Positions 1 through 13,729 of a DNA stretch of 64,000 nucleotides are shown here, one piece after another. The stretch is from NCBI GenBank assembly GCA_015227615.1, contig JAALGZ010000028.1, forward strand, positions 310,001 through 374,000. Reading direction: 5' to 3'. Source of the stretch: Labyrinthula sp. Ha (lineage: Eukaryota; Sar; Bigyra; Labyrinthulida; Labyrinthulaceae). The position numbers and the translations under genes are program-made. The notes beneath the pieces are model-generated. The model made no database searches and was not told the DNA's origin. It saw nothing but the letters and a program-made list of their open reading frames with translations. The number at the start of each line of letters is the position of its first letter. The first letter of the stretch is position 1.

Positions 1-2401
1 ACCAGCTTATAATTCGGAGGTAAATAAGTATGATATCACCCATAAATGCTTCTCTGAGGTAAACAACTTAAACTTAAAAAAACAGAGAAAAATAATTGTT
101 ATCAGAAGTCTTTCTTTCCTTTAATTCGAATAAGTAAAAAGTTTTTCTTATCATATCTTCTTGTTTTCTAAGACTGGGGACCTTCATGGTGCCTATGGTT
201 CTGGGATAAAGCATCATATTTATGGTTAGAAATACAGATATAGGAAATCTTGTTCACTTATTGTTGTTCGAGAAATCAATAAAATGCCTTGAAATCGGTC
301 ACTAAGGAATATGTAAAATCCATGATTTTGCTTTGGAGATGATTCTTAAACCATTTTCTGAATTACATGTGTCTGTTACTGGATAGTGTACTTTAGCATT
401 CTTATTTGCATATTTTTCACTGAAATCGATACCTGTCGCTACCATTTGCAGACTTCGACATTTTTGCATGAGTTTTAAAAATTGCACTAATTTGAGATTA
501 GCTCTTCTGCTAAAAGTAAATTTCTTATAGGCTGTTTTTTTATCTAAAAAATATCACAAGATTACCTTAAATGAAGAGTTAATCAAACTATGTATATCAA
601 AAGGATAAATTTTATTATCAACTTTGACTTGGTTCAGCAACTTATCTTTTGCAAATTTTAGTCATGTGTAATTATATTATAGAAAGGTTCTTCTGCCCTA
701 ATATTGCGAGGATATATATATATACATATATATATTAATTTAAATCGACAAATTAGAACTCTTTGCGAAAAATAAAATCCGCCTTTTGGATATAGTGAAA
801 AAATCCCTTACGCCAATGCAAAAGAAATTTCCACAAGTGCGCTAATATTCATTCAGCATGTTTATCATTTCCTTATATTTTATAATAAAAAATAATAATA
901 AATAATACACTAAGAGGTATCATTGTTCCGTAGACAAATTAATATATTTACATTTGTGAATGATCTGATCATTTTGAAAAGGAAGAATGATGAGATAATT
1001 TACCATGTAACTCGGACACGAAATTTTCTTCAAATAGCATGCTAAAGGATAAATATGAATAAAATTAATGTTCTTAACCAAAAAATATAAAACTATCGAT
1101 AGAAGTCTAGTTATTGATGAAGGCATAACTTTGGTTACATTCTATTGTCAATTTTGTACCTTAAACTTCAAAACCCACTCTTTTGCTCTCTCTTAACCAA
1201 TACACTAGCTGCAACTTCAGGGATAAAAAATGAATCAAAAGGAACAAGATCTCTGGTATTAACAGGCCTTGAAATAATAATATGAGATCGAATGCAATAA
1301 GAATAAAATGAATTGACAATAAAAAACTACAAAATCGAAGCAGTACCAAAATACGAATATATACAATAGTGGTTTGATGACTAAGAAAATAATATAGATG
1401 TTAAAGACAACAAAATTCTAGAAGCCTAATACCACATAAATATTCTTACAAATATCATTACACCAGTAAAAGTATAGAACTTAGGTAAGAAAAGGTCAGG
1501 CAGGAGGAATTATCATTGCGACAAAAATATATAATGATGAAACTCGTAACACAGCCTTTAAATAAATAACCCTTTTTCCAAGGTGTTGAAAAGACTGAAG
1601 AAATTCACCAATAATTTAAAACATATAGGTTTGAACTAGCAAAATAGGATCTGAGCCCTGTAAAGATAGTTAAGACCCTGAGATATTATCATATATCAAC
1701 AGCAAAAAATATCGCAAAGAAAAAACTGACTACTATCATAGAATGCCAAAAATTTAATCCTACCCAGGCAATACTATAAATTTTGTTGAAGGTATATCCT
1801 TAGAGGAAATTTGAAAACACCAGAAATTCTTCCATCATATTAAATAATAAACCATTAGCAACGAGAACCAGAATCAGAACAGAAATCAACAAATAATGAT
1901 TGTGTGAGAAACATATGCCACCGGTTCCCATAGATCCTTTGATTAATAATATCCAAAACCTCTCCATACAGAAAAAAGTATGTTAATCTTACTCAAAGTA
2001 GCAATAAAATTCGAAATGATATCAAAAACTGGCCGTGGTATGAACACTGCTGAGTGTGTTCTGCATCTGGGACATATGAACAAATACAGAGCTGAAACAC
2101 TAGATAAATTTAACAATATAAATCCAGGACACGTAACACCACTTGATGAAGCGACAAACAGCAGCTGAAGTATTGTTTTATTCGTAAAGCATATCAACTA
2201 GTTCCAAAGAAAATAACTGGATGAGGTGAAAGGAATTTCCCCATTAACCAATGACAGGTATTTACAAGGTTTTACAGAAAGCAATGAACTCAACTAAGCT
2301 CAACAGAAAATACAACACTTCTTAAGAATTTATAACCTTCACAAGACAAACAAATTTGAAAATATCTCAAACATCTCCCAACAGCACTTAGACCAAGAAC
2401 T

Positions 2402-2404
<3 letters not shown>

Positions 2405-2432
<28 letters not shown>
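2405..2432. repeat. (AT)n microsatellite
   Basis: An uninterrupted alternating AT tract of 28 bases. Similar shorter tracts lie near 708-735 and 5529-5540. Confidence 0.95.
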
Positions 2433-2435
<3 letters not shown>

Positions 2436-3654
2436 GAGAAGAGAAAACCATGAATAAGATCTAGAGAGCCCAACACGATACCATCTCTATGATGAATATA
2501 GGCAGCAAATATATAGGGACATATGAGAGCACCAACTTGGTATAATACCCATTTCAATTTTCTAAAATGGACAGATGAGAATATCTTTCGTCATTTTTTG
2601 CAATATACTCTTTTTTTTAATTTTATTCTGGGTTGTATGGTCCCGGACTGAGTTCTGGGAATTAGTGAAGTTGAACATGGAAACATAGTTTAACCAACCA
2701 ACTTGAAGACATTCTATAGACCGCCCAACTAGAAGAAGATACTCAGACTGAATATAGCTGAAAACTACATGACTAGAAACACTGGTAATCATTACAATAT
2801 AGTATGTATCTGTTATTAGTAGTCAGAACCCTGCTTCTAGTGTTTCTCAATGGTAGAAACGCATATGGCAGTAAAATTGCGCCAAATTTATAGAGTGTTA
2901 GTAAAAGTACAGAAACTTTGCTATAACACTTTATGTAATAAATTACGACATATGGTATCTACCGTATGCTTTTTTGACCAAGAAACTCATCTCCTCTCGG
3001 TTTTATTTCTCGAAAATATTCCATCTCATCTAATTTTTGAATCAAAAATACTTCAAGAATATATAATTTAAAATAAGTTCTACTATACAAGAAATAAAAC
3101 ACTCAAATTTTCTTCTTGTTCTTTTCTTTTATCTACTTTCTATGAACTTAAATCAAATGAATTTAACTAGAATTAACTTAATCTTCAGAAGGCAATAATA
3201 AGAATGCAGAACAAAAATCAAAAATCAACTAGAATTTAACTTAAGTTTTTTTCAAAAAATCTAAAATGTCTCATTAGTGAAGCGTTGGGTTTCCTACTCA
3301 GTATTAAGAAAAAATACTGCTCTTTTATTAGTTTAAGATTTGGTTGTCTATACCCTAGAATACAAATTGGGACAAAATTAATTTATATCAATAATTGAGT
3401 AAGTAAAATTAGTTTTTAGCAAATGCCCTGTCTCTATACTTCAAATAGAGCTTAAGTTGATTTATATATGACTGTATATATACATATTTAATTTAATATT
3501 ATTTTGTTTCATATTTATAACTTAAGTAATAGAAAAGCATAGCAGACCCATATCTCCAAAGTACGTTTGAATTTCACGCTATGATATTTTTTTGTCTGTA
3601 TTATTGAATTTTATTGTAAAAAAACATTGTAGTCTATAGAACTTATTTTTGAAG

Positions 3655-3677
3655 TATATATATATATATATATATAT
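3655..3677. repeat. (TA)n microsatellite
   Basis: An uninterrupted alternating TA tract of 23 bases at the ill-defined left edge of the old hAT copy. Confidence 0.95.
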
Positions 3678-3699
3678 CCACTAACGGCTAAGTTATTAA

Positions 3700-6600
3700 G
3701 ATTTTAGGATTGAAACATGTAATTCTTTTCTTTCCTTTAAGAGAAAACTCTTATCTTAGGTGAGATATGAGATATTTGTCCAGTTTATTTTCCATGAACG
3801 TTCTCAGCTATGAAAGATAATATAAATTCAATTCTGACCACATATGATAATATAGGAATTGGGATTATTTACTCACTTTGAAACACCAAACACCACCAAA
3901 ATATAGATAATTCATTATATATAGACCCGAAAACATCAAAAAAAGGTTAAATCATCTCTATAAAGTTTCAGTTACGAAACTTGTAATAAAATCCTCTCTC
4001 ATGGTAAATAAGTATTTTATGATTTTCGTTATTACGTAGATTTCATGATTTTATCAACAATTTGTATAAAATACAATATAGTGGCCATAAAATATATATT
4101 ATTCTTTTAACTGCTTAAAAAAAATACACCAGATCTTGCATATAAGTTATTCATATGAAAAATTATAAATTAAGAGATATGAAGTAGCAAGAAACCAAGA
4201 TTACCGAATATAATGTATATAGTAATTCTTAGTTTTTATCCCGAAATCTACCTCAAATAGAAAATTATCACCCAAATATGTTTTACATTTAAAAAATATT
4301 TCCAAACATTTGTTTTGTCAATGTATTTGATAAGGATGAGTACTTTAAACCCTAAGAAAGGCTAATTTTAAGGTTCATTTTCCCTAAGTTTACAGATCTC
4401 TAGAAGCGTACATTCAAAGATGAATCATTAAGAACAACTCTATACATGATATATTTTTTCAAATCATATAAATTAATTAGGCCATATTTTTTGAGCCATT
4501 GGTTGAAACTATTAGACTTTGGATAGCTATAGTTGGACCAAACTCCACTCAGAAGAGTAATGTGTTAATTATCAGTAATTCTGAGTATATGAATTCTCCC
4601 AGTTTTGCTGTAATCCTCTAAATTATTGTTAGACAAATTCAATCAACTAAAAAAGAATGACATGCAAAATTTCAAATGGTTACAAATGAAATTCTTAATG
4701 ATTTTTAAATAAAAGTGAATCCTGGGTTAAAATGATGTTTTTCTCGAATTAAATCCGCATAATAGCCCAAGAAATAATTGGCAAGACCTTAAGCAGACCC
4801 GAAAAATTGATAAAAAATGATTAAGCTTAGATCTAGACACAGGTTTTTTTCGATAGTTGAACTATTCTGCGTTAATTTCATACCAATTTTTTGTTTCTAA
4901 GATCTCGGGGTCCCTGAAAAGGATACTCTTAAATTTAAATTATTGATGAATGGGTGGCACAAAGAAACAAAAATTTTGAGAAATTACTACAACTTTTATT
5001 TATGGGCTATTTAGGATTCCATCGAGTTTGCTTCAAAAAACTTCAAAAACTTCACTATTCTTCTCAATAATAGTAATTTGACTAAATTTAACTTTTTTTA
5101 AAAATCAACTTTATAATAGCTAAGAATTAGCTTTCATTTGGCAAAACCTCACCTTCCCATACTCCAGCTATACTTAAAACCCCATTTACTTGCAGTAACT
5201 AAGAAAAGAAACAGATTAAGTTTAAATTTCTTATTAGTTGTAGTTATATAAGAATCTGTCATATTTTACAAAATCTTATATTAAAATAAATGGTTTTCTT
5301 GCTTTTACTCTTGATAAAATATTAAAAGTACATATACATAGGTAAGAATTGCATCGATATAAATTAAAGAAAATTTGCGTTTTTGGGTTTTGAAAAAGGT
5401 AGTACTGCTATAGTTTTCTGGCGTACTTATGACAAGAAAGTTATATTCTTCTAAGACTTAATAGGTTAGAGTTTGATACAGCAGACTTAAGTTGAATAAT
5501 TAAAAAAATAATTATTAACGACAATGTTAATATATATATATCAAAACTCTCGATTTAGCTTATTCAAAAAGCCTCCTACGTTTTGGTATCTTGATATTTC
5601 TCGTGTATTCTAATTAAATTAATATTAAATTACCCTCAACCCGATTGAACAGAAACTCAAAAAATGATCAACCAAAATAGTTGATTTTTCCGTGCTCTTA
5701 AACAAGTGTAAGAACATAAAACATTCCAATAGTATCTATTTTGATAATATTATACTTTGAACTAGCTCTTTGGTCCTATATTACTAAATTCACGGCAGTA
5801 GTGAAGCAGGTACGAGATTTCAGGCTGGCGTAACTTTTAGACAAGATGTAACAACTTTTTACTTCTCGAGAAAGTGATGGGTAAAAGAATGTTCTTGAAG
5901 AAATGGTGCTAGAGGACTAAGTTCAAGTGTTTAGGTGGTAATGCTCGAGTAACTCAAGAATTGGAGAAAAAAAATATATTTTATATTATTTTATTGATGA
6001 GCAAAACAGCTCAAGCCCAGCTGCCAAAATTGAGTTAAGCCATGGATAGTTGTTGTGCTATTTGGGTCTTTACGCCTTTCCAGGAACACCTGTTCTATCG
6101 GCATGGTGGAAAATGTTGAAAAAATGCTTGTAAAGATTGTTAAGAAGTCTTTAGCTATTCAAATAGGTAGCGTTTGCTCTGAAAGATCCTTCTATCTTTA
6201 TCGATTTGAATATACAGGTAAAGAAAATATTAGGAATGAAATTTTAATGATGGAGATACACGCAAGAGATTGGATGAGATTATTACAAGACACTAAAGTT
6301 ATTTTTAGGGTTCCTTAACCTGTTAGCCCAGGTTTTCTCCCTTCTTTAACTATTGAAACTATTTTTTTTTCATAATTTTACTTGTTTTATAGCGTAATTA
6401 ATAAGAATTATAAATGTTTTTGTTAGTTTAGCACAGAAAAAAGTTAAAATTATACTTTGAAAAGTATCACTTTAACGCAATTTAGTTCGGTTGGCCCGTT
6501 TTGTTTTCTTTAGCCCAATCTTAGTGTTTCTCGTCTTAATCAAACATGTCTCTCAGACACATCAGCTAAGCAAAATCTGCAATAAGTAGAAGACAAGTAG

Positions 6601-6905
6601 TCTTAAACCTTCGATGAACAAGTAATTGTCTCTTCATTTACAAATATTGTTTGCATTTCTATGTTCAATATTTTTTTTTGTTCCCAAAAGGAGTTTTTTG
6701 TGGAGTTGATTGGTTTTGATTTTAAACATGAATATAAAATCTGGAGTTTATTGAATTATCGAAGATATGCCAGTACCTATATTTACTTTTCATATTTATC
6801 GCTATTTCCATAAATTTCACGGTTCTTCCGTTAAACGGTAAGATTAAAATTTTGCTTACCGTTAACTATCGTAAATACCGATACTATAGGAAATCCTAGG
6901 AATCT
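3700..6905 (+). mobile_element. Old, eroded hAT DNA transposon
   Basis: This stretch is colinear with the younger hAT element at 32188-36674. Shared landmarks include the block around 4325-4460 matching 34025-34155 (both contain TTTGATAAGGATGAGTA), the block around 5760-5850 matching 35470-35570, and the transposase C-terminus. Near 6780-6900 it keeps diverged versions of the ACGGTAA/TTACCG subterminal motifs of the young copy. The terminal TAGGGTTCTTTAAC repeat is not preserved at the right end, and the left end cannot be fixed. It is much older than the copy at 32 kb, with many substitutions and small gaps, and surely inactive. Confidence 0.7.
6055..6318 (+). pseudogene. hAT transposase C-terminal fragment (old copy)
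   Basis: The translated piece holds the C-terminal dimerisation signature of hAT transposases in weak form: a hydrophobic stretch, then SVCSERSF where the family has a serine-rich SErxFS motif, then RFEYTGKENI and a closing ARDWMRLL. The younger copy has SVSSERAF and AREWMKL in the same places. Only this last part of the transposase is readable. The zinc finger and the catalytic DDE region upstream are not recognisable. Confidence 0.6.
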
Positions 6906-7020
6906 AATTGAATTATTTTTTTTCAATGATTACTTATAGATAAACTTATTTTAGGCAATTATATTGTGTCCTAATAGTAAAATAACTTATTTTAATTCAG
7001 ACAAAGGATATTAATTTTAA

Positions 7021-7046
7021 TACACGTGTGTAATTTACACTCGCTA
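7021..7046 (+). repeat. MULE left terminal inverted repeat
   Basis: Pairs with 9751-9776: 24 of 26 bases match in inverted orientation. Confidence 0.8.
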
Positions 7047-7705
7047 ATTCATTGGCCTAATTCTGAAATGGTCAATTATACCATATTAAATACATAGAGC
7101 ACAATTCAACAGTCAACAAATGCAAATGAAAAGACAATCAAAAGATCACAACCTGCAAGAGAGGTTTAAAAATGCTGTGAGGGGTATCAAGTGTATCTTA
7201 CTCGTTATAAATATGGTTTTAACTTTTTTTTATTTCTTAGGTTTGTATGGAAACCAACGAAAAAGCAACATAAGAATAGAATGTGAAACACGATAAAAAA
7301 TTATGAAAATCGATTAAAAGGAAAAGAAAGAAATAGAATATCAAGCAGGATGAAAAAGAATAAGAAATTGGATAAAAAAATAGAATATCAACCAGGATGA
7401 AACAGAATACTAAAAATAAATCTCAACCAAAATATCGATGCAAATTGGTTAAGAAAATATTATCTATCAAAATATCGAAGCACATTAGCCCTCGCTTAGT
7501 ACTTAAGTTACTGTCCAAGTGATGAAAATCTAATATACTTGGGCTTACAGCCTGGGTAGTAAGGTTTTTTCCTCTTGCGCCTCCTAGGGGATTCAAAAAT
7601 CACAAAGGTGTCATCTAAGAGGCGCTGTAGCTGTGCAAAACTTCCATCAGAATTATTTTGCAATGTGCGTCTCATTTTTCTCACCGTTGCAAGGACTTTT
7701 CTCCA

Positions 7706-9676
7706 TCATTCCTCTGAATGCTTTGCTTCTTCTTCAAGCAATTTGTATTCAGCGAAGAGACGAGAGTACTTAGCTTCGCCACTTTGAGGAACAGGTTTCA
7801 TCTCTAGATGTAAAAATTTAACTTTGAACTCGATTCCTTTTGTTTCAGATGTTTTTACTCTTCCCAGCTCTTTTAACACCACTTGGTACAATGAATGGTT
7901 CTGGTAACGCCATCTACGAAGCAGATTAACAGGATTAATAAATTCTTTTCTTATTTTGTCACACACATTGCAAAATGCCTGCAAGGGATGCGACGATTTT
8001 GCCACGTGGCACATATGCACTTAAGCACAGCATCATTTTTATTTTCTTACTGTTAGAAGATGTGTTCTTCTAACTCTAGATGTAGAACCAAGGAAAATGT
8101 ACTTGTTTGGCTCCGGTTCCTGTTGAATCCAGCAACTGTGTATTAAATTTAGGTTTAACAACATCAAATATTTAATTTATTCGCAAACTTTAACATCTTT
8201 TTCAATTAATTTTAAGATTTTTTCTAAAGTAGTGCTTAGGTAGGGATCAACCACTGTTTTGTGATGTTTAATTCAATAATCTAAAGTCCAACTTTTTAAA
8301 TTTTGTTTCATTCTTCTTTTTAACTTTAAATTAAAAGATTCAACTCTTTGTGTTGCTCGATAAGCAAACCTTAAAAATTCTTTAGGGTGACTTCAACAAA
8401 TGCTTTTTTTTATCATTCTCTAGAGACTTTTAATGTTTTTCTAAGCAGTTTGTATAAACTTTTCCCTCATCTCTTTAAAAGAATTGTCTAAAGTTCTAAG
8501 ATTTGGAAAGGATCCTGTAATAATTTCAGCTATTTTTTTTTCTAAATTCAACTAAATCTGAACTTTTAAGACCTTTAGCTGCTTCTGCAAAGATTGCTGC
8601 AAGATGTTTTAAGCAACGAGTGTGCTTAGCTCCACAACTTTTAGCTACTTTAGCCGGTGCAGGACTGCCATCTGACATCATTACCTCAGTTTTGTTAAGA
8701 TTAAGCTCTTCTAGGCCACATTTCACGTCGTTTGAGTTCTCACTTTCCATCATCGTGCTGCCAAAATTGATTGTTTTTAAGAAACAATCAACTCCTACAG
8801 GGAACATAGTAATAAGGCGTTATCTTGTAAGTCCATATGTAGTGTCGATTTGAATAGAATCACCGTAAAGTTCAGCTAATTTCAATTGAAGAGCCTCTTG
8901 AAACGTAACTCCAGCTAAAATTGAACCATGATTGAAGTGTAAATTGAAAGATCCACCTCTTACAATGCATTAATTTCCACAATTCATTATTTTAACAAGA
9001 TTAGTATCTTCAGAATTAGAATTTTATTCTTTAACTTTCTTCATTTCACGTCTAATTAACTGTTTTGAGAACAAAACTCCCGGAACTGACTGACGTAAAG
9101 CAATCATAGCTGCCGAAGTATTAGTTTCAGCAATGCATAAAGTATTAATAAACTTTAATTCTTCTGCTGTTAATTGTTGAAGAAAAATTTAATTTTACCA
9201 AGAGCTTCTACTTCATGACCGGCATGATTTAGCTCAATAACTCCAAAAAATATTTTATTCTCGTTGAATCAAAGTTAAGATTAACTCAAAACTGACAATA
9301 TTTAGAAGAACTACACTGAATGACACAACGTTTCAATTTTCTTGAGTCCATTCCAAATTTAACCTTACTTAATGCTGCGTAAAAAAAAAGACTGATATTC
9401 CCTTACATCACTTAAAGCGACCGTTTGCAACTGTTGGAACGTGCAAAAATATCTCGTCTTCTGTGGCAGCTTTAAAATGCTCCATACTTCTAGCTCTATC
9501 CTTTCTGGGGAGTTTTCTGGGTCGCTTTCCGAAGTTGGAACATCCTCAATACCGTTCTCAATTTTTTTGTTTTTTTCTAATTTTGGGTCAATTGGCCCAA
9601 TTTTAAACTCCGCTACCTCCAAATTTTTCGTAAAGTAAGATTTTTGGTTATATGACCAAATTTTGAAATCCTGCAA
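7706..9676 (-). pseudogene. MULE transposase, broken
   Basis: Reading on the minus strand, the region around 8526-8880 contains IQIDTTYGLT (the first catalytic Asp with the TYG(L)T context typical of MULE transposases), a hydrophobic core strand, a MESEN segment, then MMSDGSPAPAKV (the second Asp, the family's tDg.pa motif) followed by CLKHL, the CxxH block. The N-terminal piece (9365-9676) is acidic with no clear domain. The C-terminal piece (7706-8020) is Lys/Glu-rich. Stops and frame changes separate these pieces, for example just after TYGLTR, so no complete transposase is encoded. The assignment rests on motif order rather than a profile search. Confidence 0.75.
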
Positions 9677-9750
9677 TCATAAAAGTCATTAATGCCTTAA
9701 TTTCAACGATGGCATAGATGGTTATTCTCACTAAAATTCCACTAATCACA

Positions 9751-9776
9751 TACCGAGTGTAAATTACACGCGTGTA
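9751..9776 (-). repeat. MULE right terminal inverted repeat
   Basis: Inverted partner of 7021-7046; two mismatches in 26 bases. Confidence 0.8.
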
Positions 9777-10929
9777 AAAACACGGATTCCTAAATTTGGA
9801 CATTTTTTTACCCTTAATTAACGTTTTTAACGTTAAGAAACCCTATGTTTAGGAGAGCTCCATATGCTGGCATCTAGGAATGTTTATCGAGATAGGAAAA
9901 CCTTCTTGAGAAGCACTCGTTATCTAGCGAGAGCTTAAGGAGAGAAATATTTTTGGGCAATTGGAATTTTGTGTCCTACACCAACACTTCATGCAAAATT
10001 TTGGTACCAAACAAAAAAAAACGAAACACAACAAAGTAACAAAACGTGTAAAGACTAAGTACTGTAGAATGTACTTACTCGCTCACTTTCTTCATTTTTT
10101 ATGATTTGTTGGGATTAAAATTTTAAAAATGCTTTGCTTGTTTAAGTTAATTTTACAAAACTTGTACTTTTAAGTTTTTTTTACTTTGTTGATGTTAGAG
10201 TGAAAACAAGAAAAAACCCGAAGGATAAGAACCCTGAAAATAGACTAATAAAATAGGTTATAACTATTAGACTTGAATGTTTTTGCTTTAACAAAACTCT
10301 CCAGTTTGCCAGCCTCATGTTGACAGGGAACTCATAATCTCCTAGCCCCATATGTGATACCTCCTGTTACAAAATATAGTTACTTAGCCGTTACTTTGTA
10401 ATATAGTACTGTTGACATAAATAGGCTGCCAGCCGTTAAGCGCTAATCAGTTGACATAGATTTAACAAAGCTAAAAATGTACACAGTTTGACAAGTTTCT
10501 CAAGTCGCACCTCAGCATGAACGTATCATCTTGAAGTGATCTCCTCCAATTATACCCCAGCTTTGGAGGAAAAAATTCTCTTTAAATATGTGTGTAAAAT
10601 TTTTTGAAGCAAAGTTTGGACAGAGATAGAGTTATTTCCACATGATGATCATGCATTAATCATGCTAACTTGTGCAGAATTTTTTGGTCTTCTGTCAAAT
10701 TAAGTTAGCAAAATTTCAAAACAGACTAGACTATAATAATTATAAACGGAAGAGTTTTCGAATGATGTATTTTATATTTTATAACTCTTTGTGGTTGCTT
10801 AGTGTTAGTGGAACTAGGATGTGAAAATTTTGGGCAATATTGGGTCATAAATGATTTCCTCTCAAGAAGACTTCTCGAGAAGCTTTAATTATCTCGATAA
10901 ACACGCTTACATAGTGGTAACCTGATATG
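9777..10929. other. Gap with an imperfect inverted motif; no gene
   Basis: No coding signal. Near 9888-9920 the sequence TGTTTATCGAGATA is followed by CTTCTTGAGAAG. The complement of 10868-10905 has the same order (GTTTATCGAGATA, then CTTCTCGAGAAG). This could mark the ends of a roughly 1-kb non-autonomous element that stops just before the LTR of element A, but the match is short and imperfect and I see no target duplication. Confidence 0.35.
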
Positions 10930-11113
10930 TGTCTCGGTCGTACCGAGACCCGGAGTTTCCGTATTATTGAGAACCACTTAACGGTAGACTTGTAACATAG
11001 TATTACCCTAAGTTGCTTTACAGGGTTACGACACAGACTTATATCGTACATATTGACATACTTAAGCGTTAAGCACCTAATCTTTCACCCATATTAGTGA
11101 TCATAGAAAGACA
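10930..11113 (+). repeat. 5' LTR of element A
   Basis: 184 bp, TG...CA. It contains a short internal hairpin (TCTCGG...CCGAGA) near its start and repeats at 18716-18900. Confidence 0.9.
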
Positions 11114-11130
11114 TAAATCGATTTACGTCA

Positions 11131-12650
11131 ATGGCTGAAGCGAATACAGAATCAGTTAGCGACAAAGGGCCAGGAACCAAAGATGTAACCCTCGATGATA
11201 CATCCACTCCCACTGAAACAGATAAGCTGCTGAATCCAAAAGTAACTAGCCCTAATCCAATATCCGTCCCTGAAAAATCAAAATATTTATATTCAAACGA
11301 ACCTTCTAAAACATCAAAGCTTCTAAGTGCTCCGGGGCAGACAGAATTTTCGTTCTCGGGTTTAGAGAAAGTTCAAAGAGAAGCTCGGGAAAGAACGTGG
11401 TTAGAGAATTTACAAAAGACTTTGGAGGCTAAAGAGTTAGAATAACGCTTGAAGAAGCAAGAATTTGTTGAGAGAGAAGCTCAACTTATTTAATTTCCAT
11501 TATCTCAAGCAAATAAACTAAAAGAAGAAGTTTCATTTCAGGGGGAAAACAAATTTATTGGAAAAAATCACCAGATGACTTTGAAGACGATGATTATGAT
11601 TCAAAGAACATTGAAATAAAGGCAGAATCTAAAAAAGTAACTAATTATTCTGAAAATGGATCTATTTATCCTGAAAAAGCAGCTGAACCTCCCACACAGG
11701 CTCAAACTCTCTATCCTCTCCTTCATCTTATTCATCAAAAACACCTCCTCCAAGATACCCTTTTTCCCTTACTAGTAAAAATCAGATGTTAGAGACAATC
11801 AATCTATTGACAGGTCAAGAATTATTTTCAATATGTCTTCAACAGATAAATGGTATGAAACAGGAAGATCTTTTATGAATATAAAATAACTTACTCGACC
11901 ATTTAAGCTGATTCCGCTGCCTGAAATTATCTTGAAATCTCCATCAAGATCAGGATATCCTCTGGTACAAGTTCCTTTAGCCGAAAAATAATCTGAAACT
12001 ATAAGCGAAGCAATAGAGACGTTTATTCACAAAAATACCTCAGCGGACCATTCTGCTCCGTGTTTGACAATTCAGAACTTGCTTACGAAAAAGATTTCTG
12101 ACTATTTATTTATTAGAGGTGTTGAAGTCGCCAACAGCAGTCCTGTTTTAAAATATTTACACCAACACTTATAGAAATGTAGTATCAGGAAGAGAAAGAA
12201 ACAACTCACAAACTTGAAGTATCATCTAACACAGCAAACAATGATTAAAGCTTAAGAGGATCATATCTACGACTTCTTTGACCAAGTCAATAATATTTTT
12301 TAAGTACCTTAACGAAGATGAATTGAAAACTCATAAGAAGAAAATATTTAGAATCATTCTTGGGAAGGTTCCTAGAAGATATGGATTAGCTTTTGAAGAA
12401 TATATCCTTTCAAATTATGCTTTTTCTTTATCCCGACTTAGAAAACTTTTATTTAAATACAGTGGTATCATTTACACGATGGCTAATTCCAAAGAGCCCG
12501 CTAGACAACTTCCTAATCATGGTTTTAGGCAACCTCATCAAGAGAGGAAAAATAACAAAGCCATGGTGATTAAAGTTGGAAGGGTTGGAGAAAACGCCAG
12601 AGATATTACAACGATGATTTATGATTCTATCTAAAAACAATACCAGAAGA
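11131..12650 (+). pseudogene. Element A gag region
   Basis: Starts with an ATG 17 bases after the LTR (MAEANTESVSDKG). The first 100 residues are Ser/Thr/Glu-rich, followed by a basic, helix-forming piece. I do not see a CCHC zinc knuckle. Identified as gag by position between LTR and protease. Decayed. Confidence 0.55.
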
Positions 12651-12679
12651 TACAGGGTCTCACTGACATCGGTGCTGAC

Positions 12680-13550
12680 ATGAATGCTGCGCCAACTCAT
12701 TTAATTTCTCCTTTTCAAATCAAAGAGGAAAAACCTCGTATTATTAAAGAAGTTCAAATTTTTGATGGTAAACGCCATCCAGTTACTAAAGTTTCCCTAG
12801 CTAAAATCATTTTAATTCAAGAAGATTTTAAGCTAGATATCGGGATCCAGCAGTTTTTCTGCATTGATGTTCCAGACATCAAAGAATTAGTTATAGGAAA
12901 TAGAACCCTGAAACATCAAGGGGTTTTATTAAAAATCAAAGACGCGCCAAAGGCTGCGAGAATTAATTAGAATGTTGCCAAGAAGGTAACCCAACCTATG
13001 GCTCCTTTAGAAGACTATTCATTTTACTTTCCCGCTATTTCCCACAACGCAGAGGAGATCATTTCGGATGTTAACGGGTTAAATGAACGATTAACTACTC
13101 TTGGTTTTATAATTGTGAAGGTAGTTAGAAGGCAATGGAACGATCTGTTGCAAATTTTCCAAGATCAATCCTTCAGATTTGCGAACTCTTATATATTTTA
13201 CTAAAAGGAAATAACTAATTTCTCAGAAGAACCAGTTCTTTTTGTTCAATCCCATCAACGTTATTTTTTATTCAGACCAACAAAAAAAATTACCACCTAT
13301 TCATCATCAGAAGTTTACTAATGTTTCAATCGACGTTATTAATCACAAAGACAGATTGGTTTATATCTTATCAAACCTTATTGCTTCTGCCAACCATAGT
13401 GTAGAAGTGTGTATTTTACCGCCAGTATTTAATCCAACCGAATCTTTTATCAAGGATTAGCGAGTCAATATTTATCATGTTCATGCTAAGAAGTTAGAAG
13501 ATTTGGACATTCAGCATGTTGAGAACCTCTAAAAGCTCCCGTCAAATCAT
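12680..13550 (+). pseudogene. Element A protease region
   Basis: The segment ending ELVIGNRTLKHQG matches the C-terminal part of retroviral-type aspartic proteases, where an (I/L)IGr.(x)L motif follows the last strands. Element D has FLIGRPELRKMG and element C IIIGNEVLKHYE at the equivalent place. Decayed. Confidence 0.5.
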
Positions 13551-13729
13551 CATATTCCTCCAGTTCTTTTTTCCAACCTTGTCGAAAACGTCTCAAGTGA
13601 GTTTAAAGAGAATGGAATCGGTGAAGGGGATATCGAAATCAAACAAGATGAAGATACAATCAAGTCAATAATAAAGGATAAGTGCTTTCAATCAAGCCTT
13701 ACCTATATTCAAAAATCAGATTTAGAAAA

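Larger units (their letters stand above)
1..3699. other. AT-rich stretch without a recognisable gene
   Basis: No open frame longer than about 85 codons occurs here on either strand, and none of the short frames shows a family motif I recognise. The DNA is AT-rich with scattered simple (AT)n tracts. Part of the right end (from about 3.3 kb) may already belong to the eroded hAT copy that follows, but the similarity only becomes clear from about 3.7 kb. I see nothing else here that I can support. Confidence 0.6.
7021..9776 (-). mobile_element. Mutator-like (MULE) DNA transposon, decayed
   Basis: The ends are 26-bp inverted repeats, TACACGTGTGTAATTTACAC at 7021 onward and its complement ending at 9776, with two mismatches. 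Between them the minus strand carries pieces of a MULE transposase in the expected order. I do not see a convincing 8-10 bp target duplication outside the repeats, so the true ends could lie a few bases further out. About 2.76 kb between the outer ends of the repeats. The transposase is interrupted many times, so the copy is inactive. Confidence 0.75.

Noticed and set aside
920-2800. Short open frames of 60-85 codons on both strands in the first 3 kb
   Set aside because: They have no family motif, low-complexity hydrophobic composition, and are of a length expected by chance.
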